Below, piece by piece: positions 13,832 through 26,229 of a stretch of DNA of 64,000 nt (its first letter is position 1; each line of letters begins with the position of its first letter). The position numbers were made by a program, and so were the translations under genes. The DNA is taken from positions 1 to 64,000 of the forward strand of contig PUFA01000685.1 in the NCBI GenBank assembly GCA_003508835.1, in the 5' to 3' direction. Origin of the DNA: Eonycteris spelaea. Its lineage: Eukaryota > Chordata > Mammalia > Chiroptera > Pteropodidae. A model generated the notes under the pieces. It made no database searches. It worked only from the letters and a program-made list of their open reading frames with translations, and was not told the DNA's origin.

Positions 13832-14894
13832 ATGGTACCGCAAAAATTATTCACAGATTACACAATTCCTTCTAGTGGGATTTTCAGAGAAACCAGAACT
13901 TCAATCTCTCATATTTGGGCTTTTCATCTCCATGTACCTGATCGCCATGGTTGGAAACCTGCTCATCATCCTGGCCATTACCTCACTCCCAACTCCAAAC
14001 ACCCATGTACTTCTTCCTCTCCAACCTGTCCTTGTGGACATCTGTTTCACCTCTACCACCATCCCAAAGATGCTGGTGAACATCCAGACACAGAGCCAAG
14101 TCATAACCTATAAAGGCTGCATCACACAGGTCTACTTTTTCCTACTCTTTGGAGTGTTGGACAACTTCCTTCTAACTGTGATGGCCTATGACCGCTTTGT
14201 GGCCATCTGTCACCCCCTGCACTACACAGTTATCATGAACCCCAGCTCTGCAGATTACTGCTTCTGGTGTCCTGGATCATGAGTGCCTGTATTCCTTGTT
14301 ACAAAGCTTAATGGTATTGAGACTGTCTTTCTGTACAGTCTTGACAATACCCCACTTTTCTGTGAACTCAATCAGATGATCCAAATTGCTTGTTCTGACA
14401 CCTTTCTTAATAACATAATGATATATTTGTCAACTGGACTGTTGGCTGGTATTCCCCTTACTGGGATCCTTTACTCTTACTCTAAGATCGTTTCTTGCAT
14501 TCGTGGAATGTCATCAGTTCAGGGGAAATATAAAGCATTTTCTACCTGTGTGTCTCACATCTCTGTTGTCTCTTTATTTTATTGTACGATACTAGGTGTT
14601 TACCTCAGCTCTGCCTCTCCCCACAGCACACACTCAAGTGTAGTAGCCTCAGTGATGTACACGGTGGTCACACCCATGCTGAATCCCTTTATCTACAGTC
14701 TCAGGAACAAAGACATAAAGGTGGCTTTGAAAAGATTCTGGGGATGGCAGCTTATAACCAATAATGAATTTAGGGCTGAAGAACTCCCCATGATTGGGGC
14801 TAAAAGCTTTGAAGCAGAAAATGTGGAAATCGAATCCTCTCTATCTATTTGCTGGAATACCTATTTACTTAATTTCCTTCTGTGTACAATGTAA
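13832..14894 (+). pseudogene. Olfactory receptor, family 7-like, frameshifted as written (U2)
   Basis: Sister of the U1 OR. The acceptor tttcccag ends at 13815 and the ATG is at 13832. Extra bases after ATG GTA CC shift the first codons. From 13875 a frame gives [16 protein letters not shown], the helix-1 region and, after a brief garbled stretch compensated at about 14034, [32 protein letters not shown] and [12 protein letters not shown] one-base change at about 14244 (extra A in cccagctctg) then breaks the frame, and a stop occurs at 14280-14282. The rest is open from 14283 and includes [24 protein letters not shown] and [14 protein letters not shown]. One G fewer than U1 near 14797 removes the U1 stop, so the frame runs to 14894. 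Helices 2-3 and 5-7 are each readable. Few real lesions are needed to explain it, and it could be intact in the animal. Confidence 0.85.
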
Positions 14895-16335
14895 ATAATT
14901 CAGTTTATCATGCTTTCTCCTCTAGTATGTGGACATTTTCCCCCTTGTGTATTTTCTCAGCCTTAAAAATTTTCACCCGAATTTGAACCAAAAATATTTG
15001 GAAAATCCCAATTGTTTTGTGAATTGATTGGGTTTCTAAAGAAAAATCATTTCTCAAATGGTCATATCATCTCAAGAATTTTATTTTGTGTTACCAAGTA
15101 ATATTCATGTGTTGTATTACTCACATATAAGAAATTACGCTTCTTGACTAAGTTTGTCAACATGATGAAAAACAAAACAAACAAAAACAAATAAATCTGA
15201 AATACAATTTCACTTTGGTCTCTCATTCTATTTTATTTCCTTTTTAAGTCCTCTTACTCATAATGTGAATTTTAATAAAATGCTGGTTTTTAAAACTGGA
15301 CTCCTGCATTTTTACCCTTATTGAGTTAAGCATCTACAATGCCTACCACAGTCCCTGAAAAAGATTGATTATCAAATATGTATCTCCAGGTAGAATTTGA
15401 GGAAAATGGAAATTTGATAAAGAGATATACCTCATATACTCTTTAGAAAGAATTCACCTAAATACTAGGAAGCAATTCTCCTAGTATTGCATTGATTACT
15501 ATGTTTCTTTTTCATGCTGCAATCTACTCCTGTAGTATAGAAGATGGATTCCATGTGTGAGGGCCTGTTTTCACTGAGGTGAAGAATGGTTAGTGTATTT
15601 ACATTTTATAACTAAATTACCTTCTGTTTGTCCTCCAAAATTTCAGTCCAGCCTACAAATATGATTCCTATAGAAAAAATATCTCCACTTTTCTTAATTT
15701 TGTCATAACCATTAAATGTTAGGTGTTTTTTCTTGAGTTTTACATATTCATCTTATTGTTGTTTCAAGGGAGAGATCTAGAAATCTCTCACTCCAGTATG
15801 TTTCCTTTCCCAATCCGTCCCACTTTATTCTATGAGCTTCCCTTGCATAAGGTCTTTTGTGTTAAAATCTTCCCCGAAGTAGAAGGAAAAATTCAAAAGT
15901 CTACTACTTGGTGGTCTAATGAATCCTACACTGCATAAAGTAAATGTCATCTGAATTAAAGCCTTTATGCATTAAATTAGGAAATATGATTCATTCTGAA
16001 AAATAAGGTCCACCATGCTACTTTCAATATGTCTGTCTAAATGCATACATCTATGTTATCTTAATCAAGCATTAATTCTCTCCAAATTTTTTCAAGTTTC
16101 TTTTCTACCTCAAAGGTGACATTATTAATGAGTCTTTGTTGTGCATATGCAGGTGTGTTTATTTTTGAGAATGCCAGGCAAAAATGTACATATATGTATA
16201 CTTATATACACTCCGTATGTGAAATTATTCTTAAACTCACCAAATCTTTCTAAACATTTCCTTTAACAACATTCACCTGAACTAGATTTCTCAGACTAGA
16301 CTTCTGAGAGAACTTTATCTCAATGATGGGATAAT

Positions 16336-16757
16336 GTTCTGGGAGGTCGAGATAAGGTGAGACCTCTTGCAGGTAGGAGAATCATGAAGAAGGAATAACA
16401 AAACAGGATTCACTTGACTTCTAACCTGGTCCTTTGAGAACACAGAATTAACAGTAGAAATTCCCAGTCCATCCAGACCAGTGTCCCACAGGGAAATCGG
16501 TGCTCAGAAGTGGGAGTAACATTGGAAACAGTGCCTAATGAGCAGATAAATGAAGCAGAAACTATCTCTTTTCTGTATGTGAAAGCTTGGCTTTACAAGA
16601 CCTGTTCGTTTTTTCGATTCCTAAGTCTGAGTGGGACCAATGCTTTACTTCGTCTTGCTGCCTTGTCTGGGAACACAGCTTCAGCCTCCATCATCAACCA
16701 TCCAAGGAGGCATTCAGACTTCCACAAGAAGTCCTCTCCTTCAGAGACCCCATTGAG
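16336..16757 (+). promoter_or_regulatory. Promoter-proximal block and non-coding first exon of the U3 OR
   Basis: Counterpart of 1386-1795, with donor GTGAGT beginning at 16758. It is of the U1/U2 type in sequence, while the OR it serves (20649) is of the U5 type. The promoter and the coding exon of this gene may therefore have different histories. Confidence 0.7.
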
Positions 16758-18294
16758 GTGAGTCTGAGAGCCCAGCAGGTACTTCAAAAAGAGGTCAGAG
16801 TGGATGGAACCTAAGAATTTCAATCTGACGTCTTCTGAGAGCCTACCCAGCCTGCTCAGAGCCCAGAGATGGCCATGTTTGTTGGCTAGGTAGACTAATT
16901 AATTTATTTAATATGTAAATTGGAGTTATTTCTACCAACTTTGCTTTTTGGAATTTAATTCCTATATATATAGATATGTATTTGGGAGACAGTATGAAAA
17001 TTATAATTTTTTTGTTGAATTTTAACAATTTATTATATTATATCCCCTCTCATTATTTTTACACATAAGGTTAAGAAGTACAAATTAGTAGTTGATAGTT
17101 GGTCACAGCGATAAGTAGCATGGCAAAGGGGATGACATTAGCATTAATATGATGGCTAGATGGAGGGCCAGGAGCAGGAGGAGCAATTGGGGATCATTTT
17201 ATGAACTATATATATGGCTAACCAAACTACTATATACTTGAAGCTAATTTAAATAAATAAATTTATAAAATTATATGTCCTCACCATCTTTTGATGCACA
17301 TTCTTTTGCATTCATTAAGGATCACATCTATGCTTTCCTAAGCACATCTGAATCGACTTATGTTCATATAGGTAGAAATGATAATAGTAGATAGTACTTC
17401 CTCCTAGCTGTCTCAAAAGTATATTTTTATATTTATCTTACCAAGACATTGCCCATTATCTGGAATAAGAGACTCATAAAAATGTGAATAAATTATTGTA
17501 TTTTATATCATTTCTTTTAGAATTAGTCTTACATAATAATCAACTTGACAATACAGTCACTTAAATTTATTATTTTAACTTGGTCATATTTTCCCATTCC
17601 TTAACATTTGTTCTGTATAAAGCACATATTATGAAACCACATATGTAAGCAAAACGAGTGAGGTCCTTACTCTGTGGATCTCACGTGACACAAGAAAGGC
17701 CCAGTATAATGAAATGATTAATATGACATCATCTCCTTAGGGACAAAAGTATGAAAAAGGCACCAAAGGTTACAGCATAAGCAGAATTTTATAGACTAAG
17801 TCTGGGAGCACTTTTCATGTTAAGATAAGGAAGAGAACCAGGACTAGTATACCCATCAGATGTGTTACAAAAACGTCAAAACTCAAAGCCCCAAAATAAC
17901 AAAGGAAAGAATTTCACAAAAACAGTGAGAAAAGGGTCAGGCTCATCACTCCTGGGGCATATAAAAACGGAGGTGGTCAAAATAATGTAGAATAAGTGCA
18001 GGAATAACAATTTAGAACAGGGCTGAGGTGGACGCTGTGATAATGCCTGCGGGGTGGTAAAGACCTAGTGAGTGTGAGGTCCCTTGGGTCTGAGGGATGG
18101 AACACCCATGCCGGCTCTCTTCTCTCTGCACCTGACTCTCTGTGGGCTCGACATTATTCTGCTTTTCCTTCATTGGCGAGACTTGGTCTGTTACAACTAT
18201 TCTTGTATTTATTTAATGCAGTGGATTCCAGAGTTCTTTTATTTTGTAAGACATCTTTTCATGTTGTGATCCAGCATATCTGCACACAATTACA

Positions 18295-18295
<1 letters not shown>

Positions 18296-18341
<46 letters not shown>
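18296..18341. repeat. CA microsatellite in U3 intron
   Basis: About 23 CA dinucleotides at the unit-locked site. Confidence 0.97.
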
Positions 18342-19310
18342 GACTGACAGAGACCCATGAAATGACTATTTATGTTCTCTATGTTTGAAACATCTCACAT
18401 TTTCTTTTATGACTTCTTGATTCTATTCTAGTTAATTCTTACAAACCAGTCTGACACGCTACTGGGTCCTATATAGAATACAGAAAACATTCCTCTGGCA
18501 TGTCCTCCACATCTAGGTCAGTTGCCTCCTTCTCTTCCTTCTCTCATCATCAACAATTTCTGGGAGAACGTTCCCTCACCACTCTATGGATGTTTATTTA
18601 TTCATCTACTGTTTCCAACTCAGCTAAGTCTGGTGTGAAGGTGGTGATGTATATAACATGCTGCATGCCTCAGCACTCACTCTGTCAAAGGAAGAAAAGA
18701 CATAGAACTAAGAGGAAACTCCACCATGAGCATCGAATATGTAATTAACTTGATGAGAAAAGTATCCTTCTCCTGTGATAATGTTCAGAAAAAGAACAGG
18801 CTCATGAAGGAGAGGATGCAGGCACTCTGAAAGAGGACATGGAGTTTAGAGGATGGAGAGGGGGTGAAAAGTTCCAAGTGTCTCTTGGGTAACACCAAGC
18901 AGAGAGAAGCGTGTGTGTAAAGGCTCTGAGCCTGTAGCTGTGGTGCCAGGTGAAACTGGGAGTCAGGTTCAACATTTGGAAGATGATTAATGAGCACAAG
19001 CAGGGCTCTATGTAGGTGAAGCAGGTGAAAAGTTACAAGACTTGAGCCTTGTGTTTGAAGCTACAAAATTGTCTTCTGTCTGCATTGAGGAGTCACTGGG
19101 ATGGAGTTGAATGCGAAAGTCTTCTGAACAGTTTTCAATATACAGAGATCTCCATGAGTCAATGATGAATTTCTATTTAGAGGGTTTCCAACATGGAAAA
19201 AATGGGAGGGATGGAAAAAATAATATGGCTGCAACTGGGGACCTAGAGGCGGGAAGCAATGGAGATATTAGATGCAAAAAAAATAATCAGCCTCAACTCG
19301 TCACAGTGGT

Positions 19311-19342
19311 AATCATTTATTTATCAACAGAAATAAATGATT
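19311..19342. repeat. 12-bp inverted repeat, U3 copy
   Basis: Same arms and loop as 4348-4379. It lies about 110 bp before the 680-bp deletion join. Confidence 0.8.
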
Positions 19343-20648
19343 AACTTTGCTAAGCATATTATATATATTGTTCAAACCTGCCACCGTTCTGAATTCATAT
19401 TACTATCTGCACTATTTGGGTGGGGTTGTTAGCATTAAGAATGTCTAGCTGGTTTGTGGGCCATGAGCATTTCTCCATTTCTTGGGCAGAGGTACCTAGC
19501 TCATATACTCTAAAATGTGTTCTTTATAGACACAGATAGTCAACCAACAGATGGAAATAAGAAAGCATTGCTTCTCCTCACAGGATCCCTTGCAAAGATA
19601 ATAAAGTTTAAGGAATAATATGTGATTGAGTCATTCCTGGGTCTTGTAGATTCACCTATAGGAAACAGATCATCTCATTCCTCGACGTTCTCTCACACCA
19701 TCACTATCATCTCACTCTTTTTCATTCCCCTCACCATCCCGATTCCTTTTGAGCCTTGATTACTTGAGACAAGTACCAGCCTCAAGACCTTTGCACTGCC
19801 TCTTTCCCACACAGCCTACACACTTCCCCAAAATATTCCTGTCATTCCTCTATCTTCCTGGAGGTCTCAGTTCCAAGTGCATGGTGATTTCAAGTCTTTC
19901 TCAACTACATTAAACATAACATGCATATCTCGTTCTTTTATGCCTACTCTCTTTCTTTTTCAGAGCACATGAAGCATCTAACTACAAATGTTTTTTTTTT
20001 TCACACCCTATATTCTTTCTCTGTTTGGACTGTAGGGACTTCTGTTTTTCAGCACCCTGTTTTCCTTGGTGAAAGAAAGGTCAGGACTCAGCACATATTT
20101 CTCAATGAGTGTGTATGACATCATTTCCTCATAGATAAGAGTTTGAAGACACAGGACCAATAGTTGTAGCATAAGCAGGATTTTATACAATATGGCTAAG
20201 GAGCACTTTGCATGTTGAAAACAGAATAGAAGTAGGACCAGTGTACCCATCAAGCATATCCTGAAAGAGGTCAAAACTCAAAGCCAAAAACAGCAAGAAA
20301 AGTACCACAAGAAAAGTGAGACAGGACCAGCCTCATTCACTAAGTGCCCTATGAAAACAAGGGTGCTCAAATAAATGTGAAATGGCTGCAAGAATCACAG
20401 AAATTATATATGAAGAAGTTCTTATTAAACCTGTATAGAAGTCATTTGTTTGGCACACTGCTGACAGTGAAAAAGGAATTCCAATTTAGAGGGAAAAGTA
20501 TTTAAAGGGGATCAGATGTCTACAAACCCACATATATCATGTATACATTTTAATGCAAAATACAAATTGTAGCATATCAAGTTGTTAGCAATGCCAATGT
20601 TTTAATTAATTATGTCAATTTTTATTTCCCAGTCATTACAACTAACAC

Positions 20649-21571
20649 ATGGTACCAGAAAATTGTTCACAGATTACAGAATTTCTTCTCATGGGTTATC
20701 GGAGGAATCAGAACTGCAACCGCTCATATTTGGGGTTTCTTCTTCATGTACCTGAATGCAATGGTTGGAAACCTGCTCATGTCCTTGCCATCACTTCACA
20801 CTCCCACCTCCACACGCCCATGTACTTCTTTCTCTCAAACCTGTCTTTTGTGGACATCTGTTTCACCTCTACCACCATCCCAAAGATGCTGGTGAACATC
20901 CAAACACAGAGCCAAGTCATAACCTATAAAGGCTGCATCACACAGGTGTACTTTTTCCTACTCTTTATAGTGTTGGACAACTTCCTCTTGACCGTGATGG
21001 CCTATGACCGCTTTGTGGCCATCTGTCATCCCCTGCACTACACAGTCATCATGAATCCCCGGCTCTGTGGACTGCTGCTTCTGGTGTCCTGGATCATGAG
21101 TGCCTTGTATTCCTTGTTACAGCTTAACAGTATTGAGACTGTCATTCTGTACAGTCTTGAAAATCCCCCACTTTTTCTGTGAACTCAATCAGATGATCCA
21201 ACTTGCCTGTTCTGACACCTTTCTTTATAACATAATAATATATTTTCAGCTGGACTGTTGGTTGGTATTCCCCTTACAGGGATCCTTTACTCTTACTCTA
21301 AGATCGTTTCTTGCATTCATGGAATGTCATCAGTTCAGGGGAAATATAAAGCATTTTCTACCTGTGTGTCTCACCTCTCTGTTGTCTTCTTATTTTACTG
21401 TACAGGCCTAGGAGTGTACCTCAGCGCTACCTCTTCCCACAGCACACACTCAATGCTGTAGCCTCAGTGATGTACACAGTGGTCACACCCATGCTGAACC
21501 CCTTTATCTACAGTCTCAGGAACAAAGACATGAAGGTGGCTTTGAAAAGGTTCTGTGGGGTTGCAGCTTAA
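20649..21571 (+). pseudogene. Olfactory receptor, family 7-like, frameshifted as written (U3)
   Basis: Acceptor tttcccag ends at 20632 and the ATG is at 20649 ([16 protein letters not shown]). A missing base in catgggttatcgg shifts the frame. It is regained before [17 protein letters not shown] and stays open through [31 protein letters not shown] and [17 protein letters not shown]. Bases missing at about 21120 shift it again, with a stop at 21180-21182. [15 protein letters not shown] is readable in another frame, then [32 protein letters not shown] and, after one more shift near 21453, [16 protein letters not shown] to TAA at 21569-21571 (ending CGVAA). Total length fits a normal OR of about 307 codons. 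It is about 98% like the U5 OR by eye. Each break is absent from at least one relative, which fits either young decay or sequence error. Confidence 0.85.
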
Positions 21572-21780
21572 AACAACAACTGTTTTAGGGCTGAAAAATT
21601 CCCCTGATTGGCGGGCTAAAAGCTTTGAAGCCAAAAATGTGGAAATCGAATGTTCCTCTTCTATTTATTTGCTGGAATATCTATTTACTTAATTCTCCTT
21701 CTGTGTACAATGTAAGTAATTCAGATTATCTTCCTTTCTCTTCTAATATATGGACATTTCCCCCCTTGTACATTTTCCCA

Positions 21781-23111
21781 GTCTTAACAAGTTTTACCCA
21801 AATTTGAACCAAAAATATTTGGAAAAACCCAATTACTTTTAAATTCATATGGATTCTAAAAAAAAATTCTTCTCAAATGCTCATATCACCTCAAGAGTTT
21901 TAATTTGTGTTAGCAAAAGAATATTCATGTGTTGCATTACTCACATATAACAAATAACACTTCTTAACTAAGTTTGTTAACATGATGTTTTCAAAAAAAA
22001 AAACCCTGAAATACAATTTCATTTGGGTCTGTCATTCGATTTTGTTTTACTCTCTTAACTCCTACTGATACATGTGGACTTCAATATTCTGCTGAGTTTT
22101 TTTTTAATTGGACTCTTCCTTCTTTACTCTTATTGAGTTTAGCGTCTACAATGCCTACTGTATTCCCTAAAAAGGATTGATTATCAAATATGTATCTCCA
22201 GGTAGAATTGTGAGGAAAATGGAAATTTGATAAAGAGATATACCTCATATACTCTTTAGAAAGAATTCACCTTAAATACTAGGAAGTATTTTTCCTAGTA
22301 TTGCATTGATTACTATGCAAATATTTCTTTTGCATGCTGCTATCTACTCCTGAAGTATAGAAGATGGATTCCATGTGTGAGGGCCTGTTTTCACTGAGGT
22401 GAACATTTATAACTAAATTACCTTCCTGTTTGTCCTCCAAATTTTCTGTCTGCCTACAGTATGATTCCTATAAACAAAATATCTCCACTTTTCTTAATTT
22501 TGTAATAACCATTAATGTTAGGTGTTTTTTCTTGTTTTACATATTCATCTTATTGTTGTTTCAAGGGAGAGATCTAGAAACATCTCTCACTCCAGTATGT
22601 TTCCTTTCCCAATCCCTCCCACTTTATTCTATGAGCTTCCCTTGGATAAGGTCTTTTGTGTTAAAATCTCCCCAAGTAGAAGGAAAATTCAAAAGTCAAT
22701 TTACTCTGTTAGGTGGTCTAATGAATCCTACACTGCATAAAGTAAATGTCATCTGAATTTAAAGCCTTTATGCATTAAAGTAGGAAATATAATTCATTCT
22801 GAAAAGTAAGGTCCACCATGCTACTTTAATATATGTGTGTCTAAATGTATACATCTTTCAGTTTCATGTTAACTTAATCAAGCATTCTATTCTCTCCAAA
22901 TTTCTTTCAAGTTTCTTTTTGACCTTAAAGGTGACATTATTAACGAGTCTTTGTTGTGCATATGCAGGTGTGTTTATTTTGAGAATGTCAGGCCAAAATG
23001 TACATATATGTATACTTATATACACTCCATGTGTGAAATTATTCTTGGACTCACAAATCTTTCTAAACATTTCCTTATTTCTAACAACATTCACCTGAAT
23101 TAGATTTCTCA
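21781..23111 (+). repeat. Partial tandem unit U4a
   Basis: Matches the first ~1.3 kb of the unit (compare 1-1340), then leaves it abruptly after tagatttctca at 23111 and enters block C1. The first-exon block, which should begin ~50 bp further on, is missing. It is more diverged from U1-U3 than they are from each other and closest to U6a. It contains the 10-bp stem-loop with a changed loop at about 22277. Confidence 0.9.
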
Positions 23112-23825
23112 TTTCACATCACCATCAGGAATAAAGAAACAGAGGATCAGAATCATTGCATTTTTTTTACAATTCTAAAACAAAGCAATTTAACTTTTTG
23201 AATTGTATATGTGTGTTGTCTATGTATGTATGTATATACTAATGCAGTATGTATTCTTGATTTTTATATGACCCCTTTAATTCAGAAATTTATGCATTTT
23301 AAAGAAGACACAAATGAAGAGAAAAATATTCTGTGCTCCCTCATTGGAAGATTAATATCCATACTACTACTGTTAAAGAGAAAACTACAGGCTTCATAAG
23401 TGTCACTGTTGCTAATAGCTCATAATGTCAAACCTGAGAGTTAATCCAAATCGAATGGCAATTTCAACCTCTCAGAAATGTCATATTAATTAACCAGTGT
23501 GGAATTTTTTGTGAAAGCACCAGTAAGGTAATCTGTCACGTGGTCTCTCTCCATCCTCTCATGAAAGAAGAGGAAATCTGCAGGATCAAAACCCTTGCTG
23601 TTCCCATCCCTCCAAAAATGATGCCCTGCTCTAAAAATAATTCTTTCTTTTCTTTTGGTAATAGCTCCCTTGTCCCTCTCTTCTTTCTAAGAAAACAATC
23701 CAATATGTCCACCCACTGAGAGTTAGTTTCCTAGTAATTGCTAGATGGGGTGCTGCCCCATTTACAAATTTCTTAATAAAGACAATTAGATCTCTAAATT
23801 TACTCTGTTGATTTTTGTTTCTTTA

Positions 23826-24046
23826 CACTATCCAAAGTAACTTGTAGATTTAATGTAACCCTATCAAAATTTCAATATTGTTTTTTGTGCAGAAATAGGA
23901 AAAAGACTTCCAAAGGTTATATGTAGCCAGAAAACATCTGAATATCCAAAGCAATCCTAATAAAGCAGAACAAAGCTGGAGGCATCACACTCCCTGATTT
24001 TGAACTATGTTACAAAGCTATAGTAATCAAAGCAGTATGGTGTGGA
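23826..24046 (+). mobile_element. L1 LINE fragment (3' part of ORF2), left piece
   Basis: Typical L1 ORF2 3' wording on the + strand: ctatccaaagtaac, accctatcaaaatttcaat and aaagctatagtaatcaaagc. The fragment is interrupted at about 24047 by ~650 bp of other sequence and continues at about 24702. It is short and decayed, with no coding potential. Confidence 0.8.
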
Positions 24047-24701
24047 TGAAAATGAAGCTACAAACCCTACTTGACAAGCTCAGGAAAGACCTACCTTGTG
24101 GACCTTACAACCCAAAGACCTAAGTAACCGCAAAGTAACACAAACAGGTGTTATGAATGTAAAAATTCATATTTACAACTAAAAATTCCTAAATTAAACC
24201 AGTCATGGCAGGTTGTCACAACCTAGGCCTATAGCTTCCTTAACTTATGTCAATCTTTAACTTTGAAATAGGTTATTGCCTTTGTGCATCTAAGATAAAA
24301 CACCTTGAACATGTCAGAATCACCTTCTTTTACACTCCCCTTGAAGGCACAACTGCCGGCCCCACACCACAAGAACACACTGTTATCCTGTTGCCCACAT
24401 ACCATCTCTATGTGTTGTACATGTGAACGACTCTGTACCCACCATTGTAAAAAGTATATGCCTCTCTGCTTTACTTTTTATCCAACCTCAGAGATTTTTG
24501 CTTTGCTTTCTCCCACTCCCTATCTTTTACCAACGAATGTCCTCAAGCCTCCCTTACATCTCTTCCTTTCTTTCTAAGTACAAAATAAACTGCAAAACTG
24601 CCGAAAACCTGTTGAGATTTTACTTCCCATCAATTTCTCCAGTTTGGGTGACAGATGACTCCCAAACTTTTAAGAGACTTTTTCTTAAGAGGGACATTTA
24701 C
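24047..24701 (+). mobile_element. LTR-like insert inside the L1 fragment
   Basis: About 650 bp that splits an L1 fragment cleanly, so it arrived after the L1. It begins near TG, carries a polyadenylation signal (aataaa, 24584-24589) near its right end and has a pyrimidine-rich stretch before that, as in the R/U5 region of a solo LTR. I could not identify a convincing target-site duplication or name the family. It could also be a non-LTR insert. The copy in C2 is at 49031-49686. Confidence 0.4.
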
Positions 24702-24880
24702 GGAAATAAAAACAGACACATAGATCGATGGAACAGAGTAGAGAACCTAAAACAACCACACACATTAATGGTCATTAATTTATGAGAAAAGAGCCCAGAA
24801 TATCCAATGGGGATGAAAGTCTTTCTAATAAACGGTAGTGGAAAAACTGGACATACACATCTAAAAGAATGAAACTTGTG
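24702..24880 (+). mobile_element. L1 LINE fragment, right piece
   Basis: Continues the L1 ORF2 sequence after the insert: ataaaaacagacacatag, then gatggaacagagtagag and further L1 3' wording up to about 24880. Same strand and same element as 23826-24046. Confidence 0.8.
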
Positions 24881-25270
24881 TCACTGTTGTTGAGCTTCAG
24901 AAAGTTTCCTCAAGATTTGTGTGTGGATTATTCTTCAGGCCCCTTAGGACCAAGGAAACTTTACACTCCTCCTTAAAGAATTTAAATGTGGGGGCTTCTC
25001 TGTAATAAGATGATCATTAGCAATAACCTATTATGATCTATGTATAGGACAAGGCAAACTTCTATTTTAGCATCTAACTAAACATCTTCTGACTGAACAT
25101 CTGCTCTTACTGTCTTGCCCATGAACTTCTCTCCTCTGATGCCCCAGATGCCTTACCTTATCCTTAGTTCAGAATGTCATATATGCCTCATTTTCTGTTT
25201 TGTCTCTGAAAAGCTCCTGTATTTTTCCATACAGACACTCACTGAGAGATATAGATTTCATAATTAATTT
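24881..25270 (+). mobile_element. Possible LTR-like fragment
   Basis: Contains a run (ccttaccttatccttag, then ttcagaatgtcatatatgcc) with the same pattern as 30640-30720 in this block, where a longer LTR-like segment is seen. The shared pattern suggests two members of one retroelement family in the same orientation. Family and exact ends are not determined. Confidence 0.3.
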
Positions 25271-26229
25271 TTGCCAATAATGACTCCAGGTATTCTAGAC
25301 ACTAAACTAAATGAGACCACAAAGCCAGGAGACCATATGTAAGTTATGTGTAATGCCTGACATTAAACTTCTGATTTATAAACTCCATTTATATCAACAA
25401 TGAAACTAAATGAAACAAACACCAAAGAAAAAAAGCACTGATAGCTGTATTGCAAAGCGGTATATAAGCACGAAGTTCCCCTACTTAGTCCATTTCCTAT
25501 CTCTCCCTCTCTCTCTCTTCTCGAATCCCCTCTCCCAGGTTTTCCTGTGTGGCCCCTGTGTGAGTAACAAATCTGGTGTTTTCATAGTTCCCTGATACTT
25601 GTTGCAAATATGATAAGGACCACAAGCATCTGGTCCAGCCGCAACATTGGCTCAAGTCTGAGTAACAAGGCTTTCCTCACCTTTAGCATCACTAGCAACA
25701 GGCTGAGACTTGAGAGGAATTATGATGAAGTCTACATTATCAGGAAGAGCAGTCAAGGTACTGCTTAAATAGAATGCGGGACACCAAAGTGGAAACCGGG
25801 GTTTTAGATTTTCTTGGACTGAAATTATGCAAATTGGCGCAGTAGCAAATGAAGTCATTTCACATGAGTAATACAACTATTCTATCCGTAAAACAATAAA
25901 ACATAACTTACAATGATATATGTCATATGGAAGACATTATTCTTTAGAAATCTAAGTACCCATTAAAGAAATAGGAATTTACAAATTTTCTGATCAAGAT
26001 TGGAAACATTTTGTGAAGGTATGGGGAAAAAGTAGAAAATGGCTACATAACAGAGAGAAGACAAAACTTAATTAATTGGTTACTTAAATTGTACAGAGAA
26101 GTTGAACTCAAGCAAGTGAAAATTCAGAACATAAATTAAAGGACCGAGTTCTACAATCAGAATCTTATTAAAGTATCACAGATTGAAGGAGACTTTTTCA
26201 GCCCTAGGGTCATTGTTCATTTTAGAGCT
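25271..26229. other. Intergenic stretch 3' of the C1 OR, no gene seen
   Basis: AT-rich sequence with a CT-rich run at about 25498-25520. A TATA-like gtatataagcac lies near 25460 and could belong to another old LTR. The copy in C2 (about 50226-51197) is almost identical. I see no coding region. Confidence 0.5.

Larger units (their letters stand above)
7477..14960 (+). repeat. OR-bearing tandem unit U2 (~7.5 kb)
   Basis: Nearly identical to U1 along its whole length. Differences are mostly one- or two-base indels, many in short homopolymers, with few substitutions. It has the same order of parts: spacer, first-exon block, intron with CA run and hairpin, then OR coding exon. I saw no additional gene or transposon in the intron. 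Confidence 0.95.
14961..21780 (+). repeat. OR-bearing tandem unit U3 (chimeric, ~6.8 kb)
   Basis: Left part (14961 to about 18.8 kb) matches U1/U2 most closely. From about 19.37 kb the diagnostic bases match U4b/U5 (for example attcatattactatctgc, where U1/U2 have attgatattactgtctgc), and the OR is the U5 type. It lacks ~680 bp of intron present in the other units; the join is at about 19451. Confidence 0.85.

Noticed and set aside
22315..22322. Octamer motif atgcaaat in U4a and U6a
   Set aside because: Single 8-mer in AT-rich DNA, absent from U1-U3 and U5, and in units that have no first exon. A chance match is likely.
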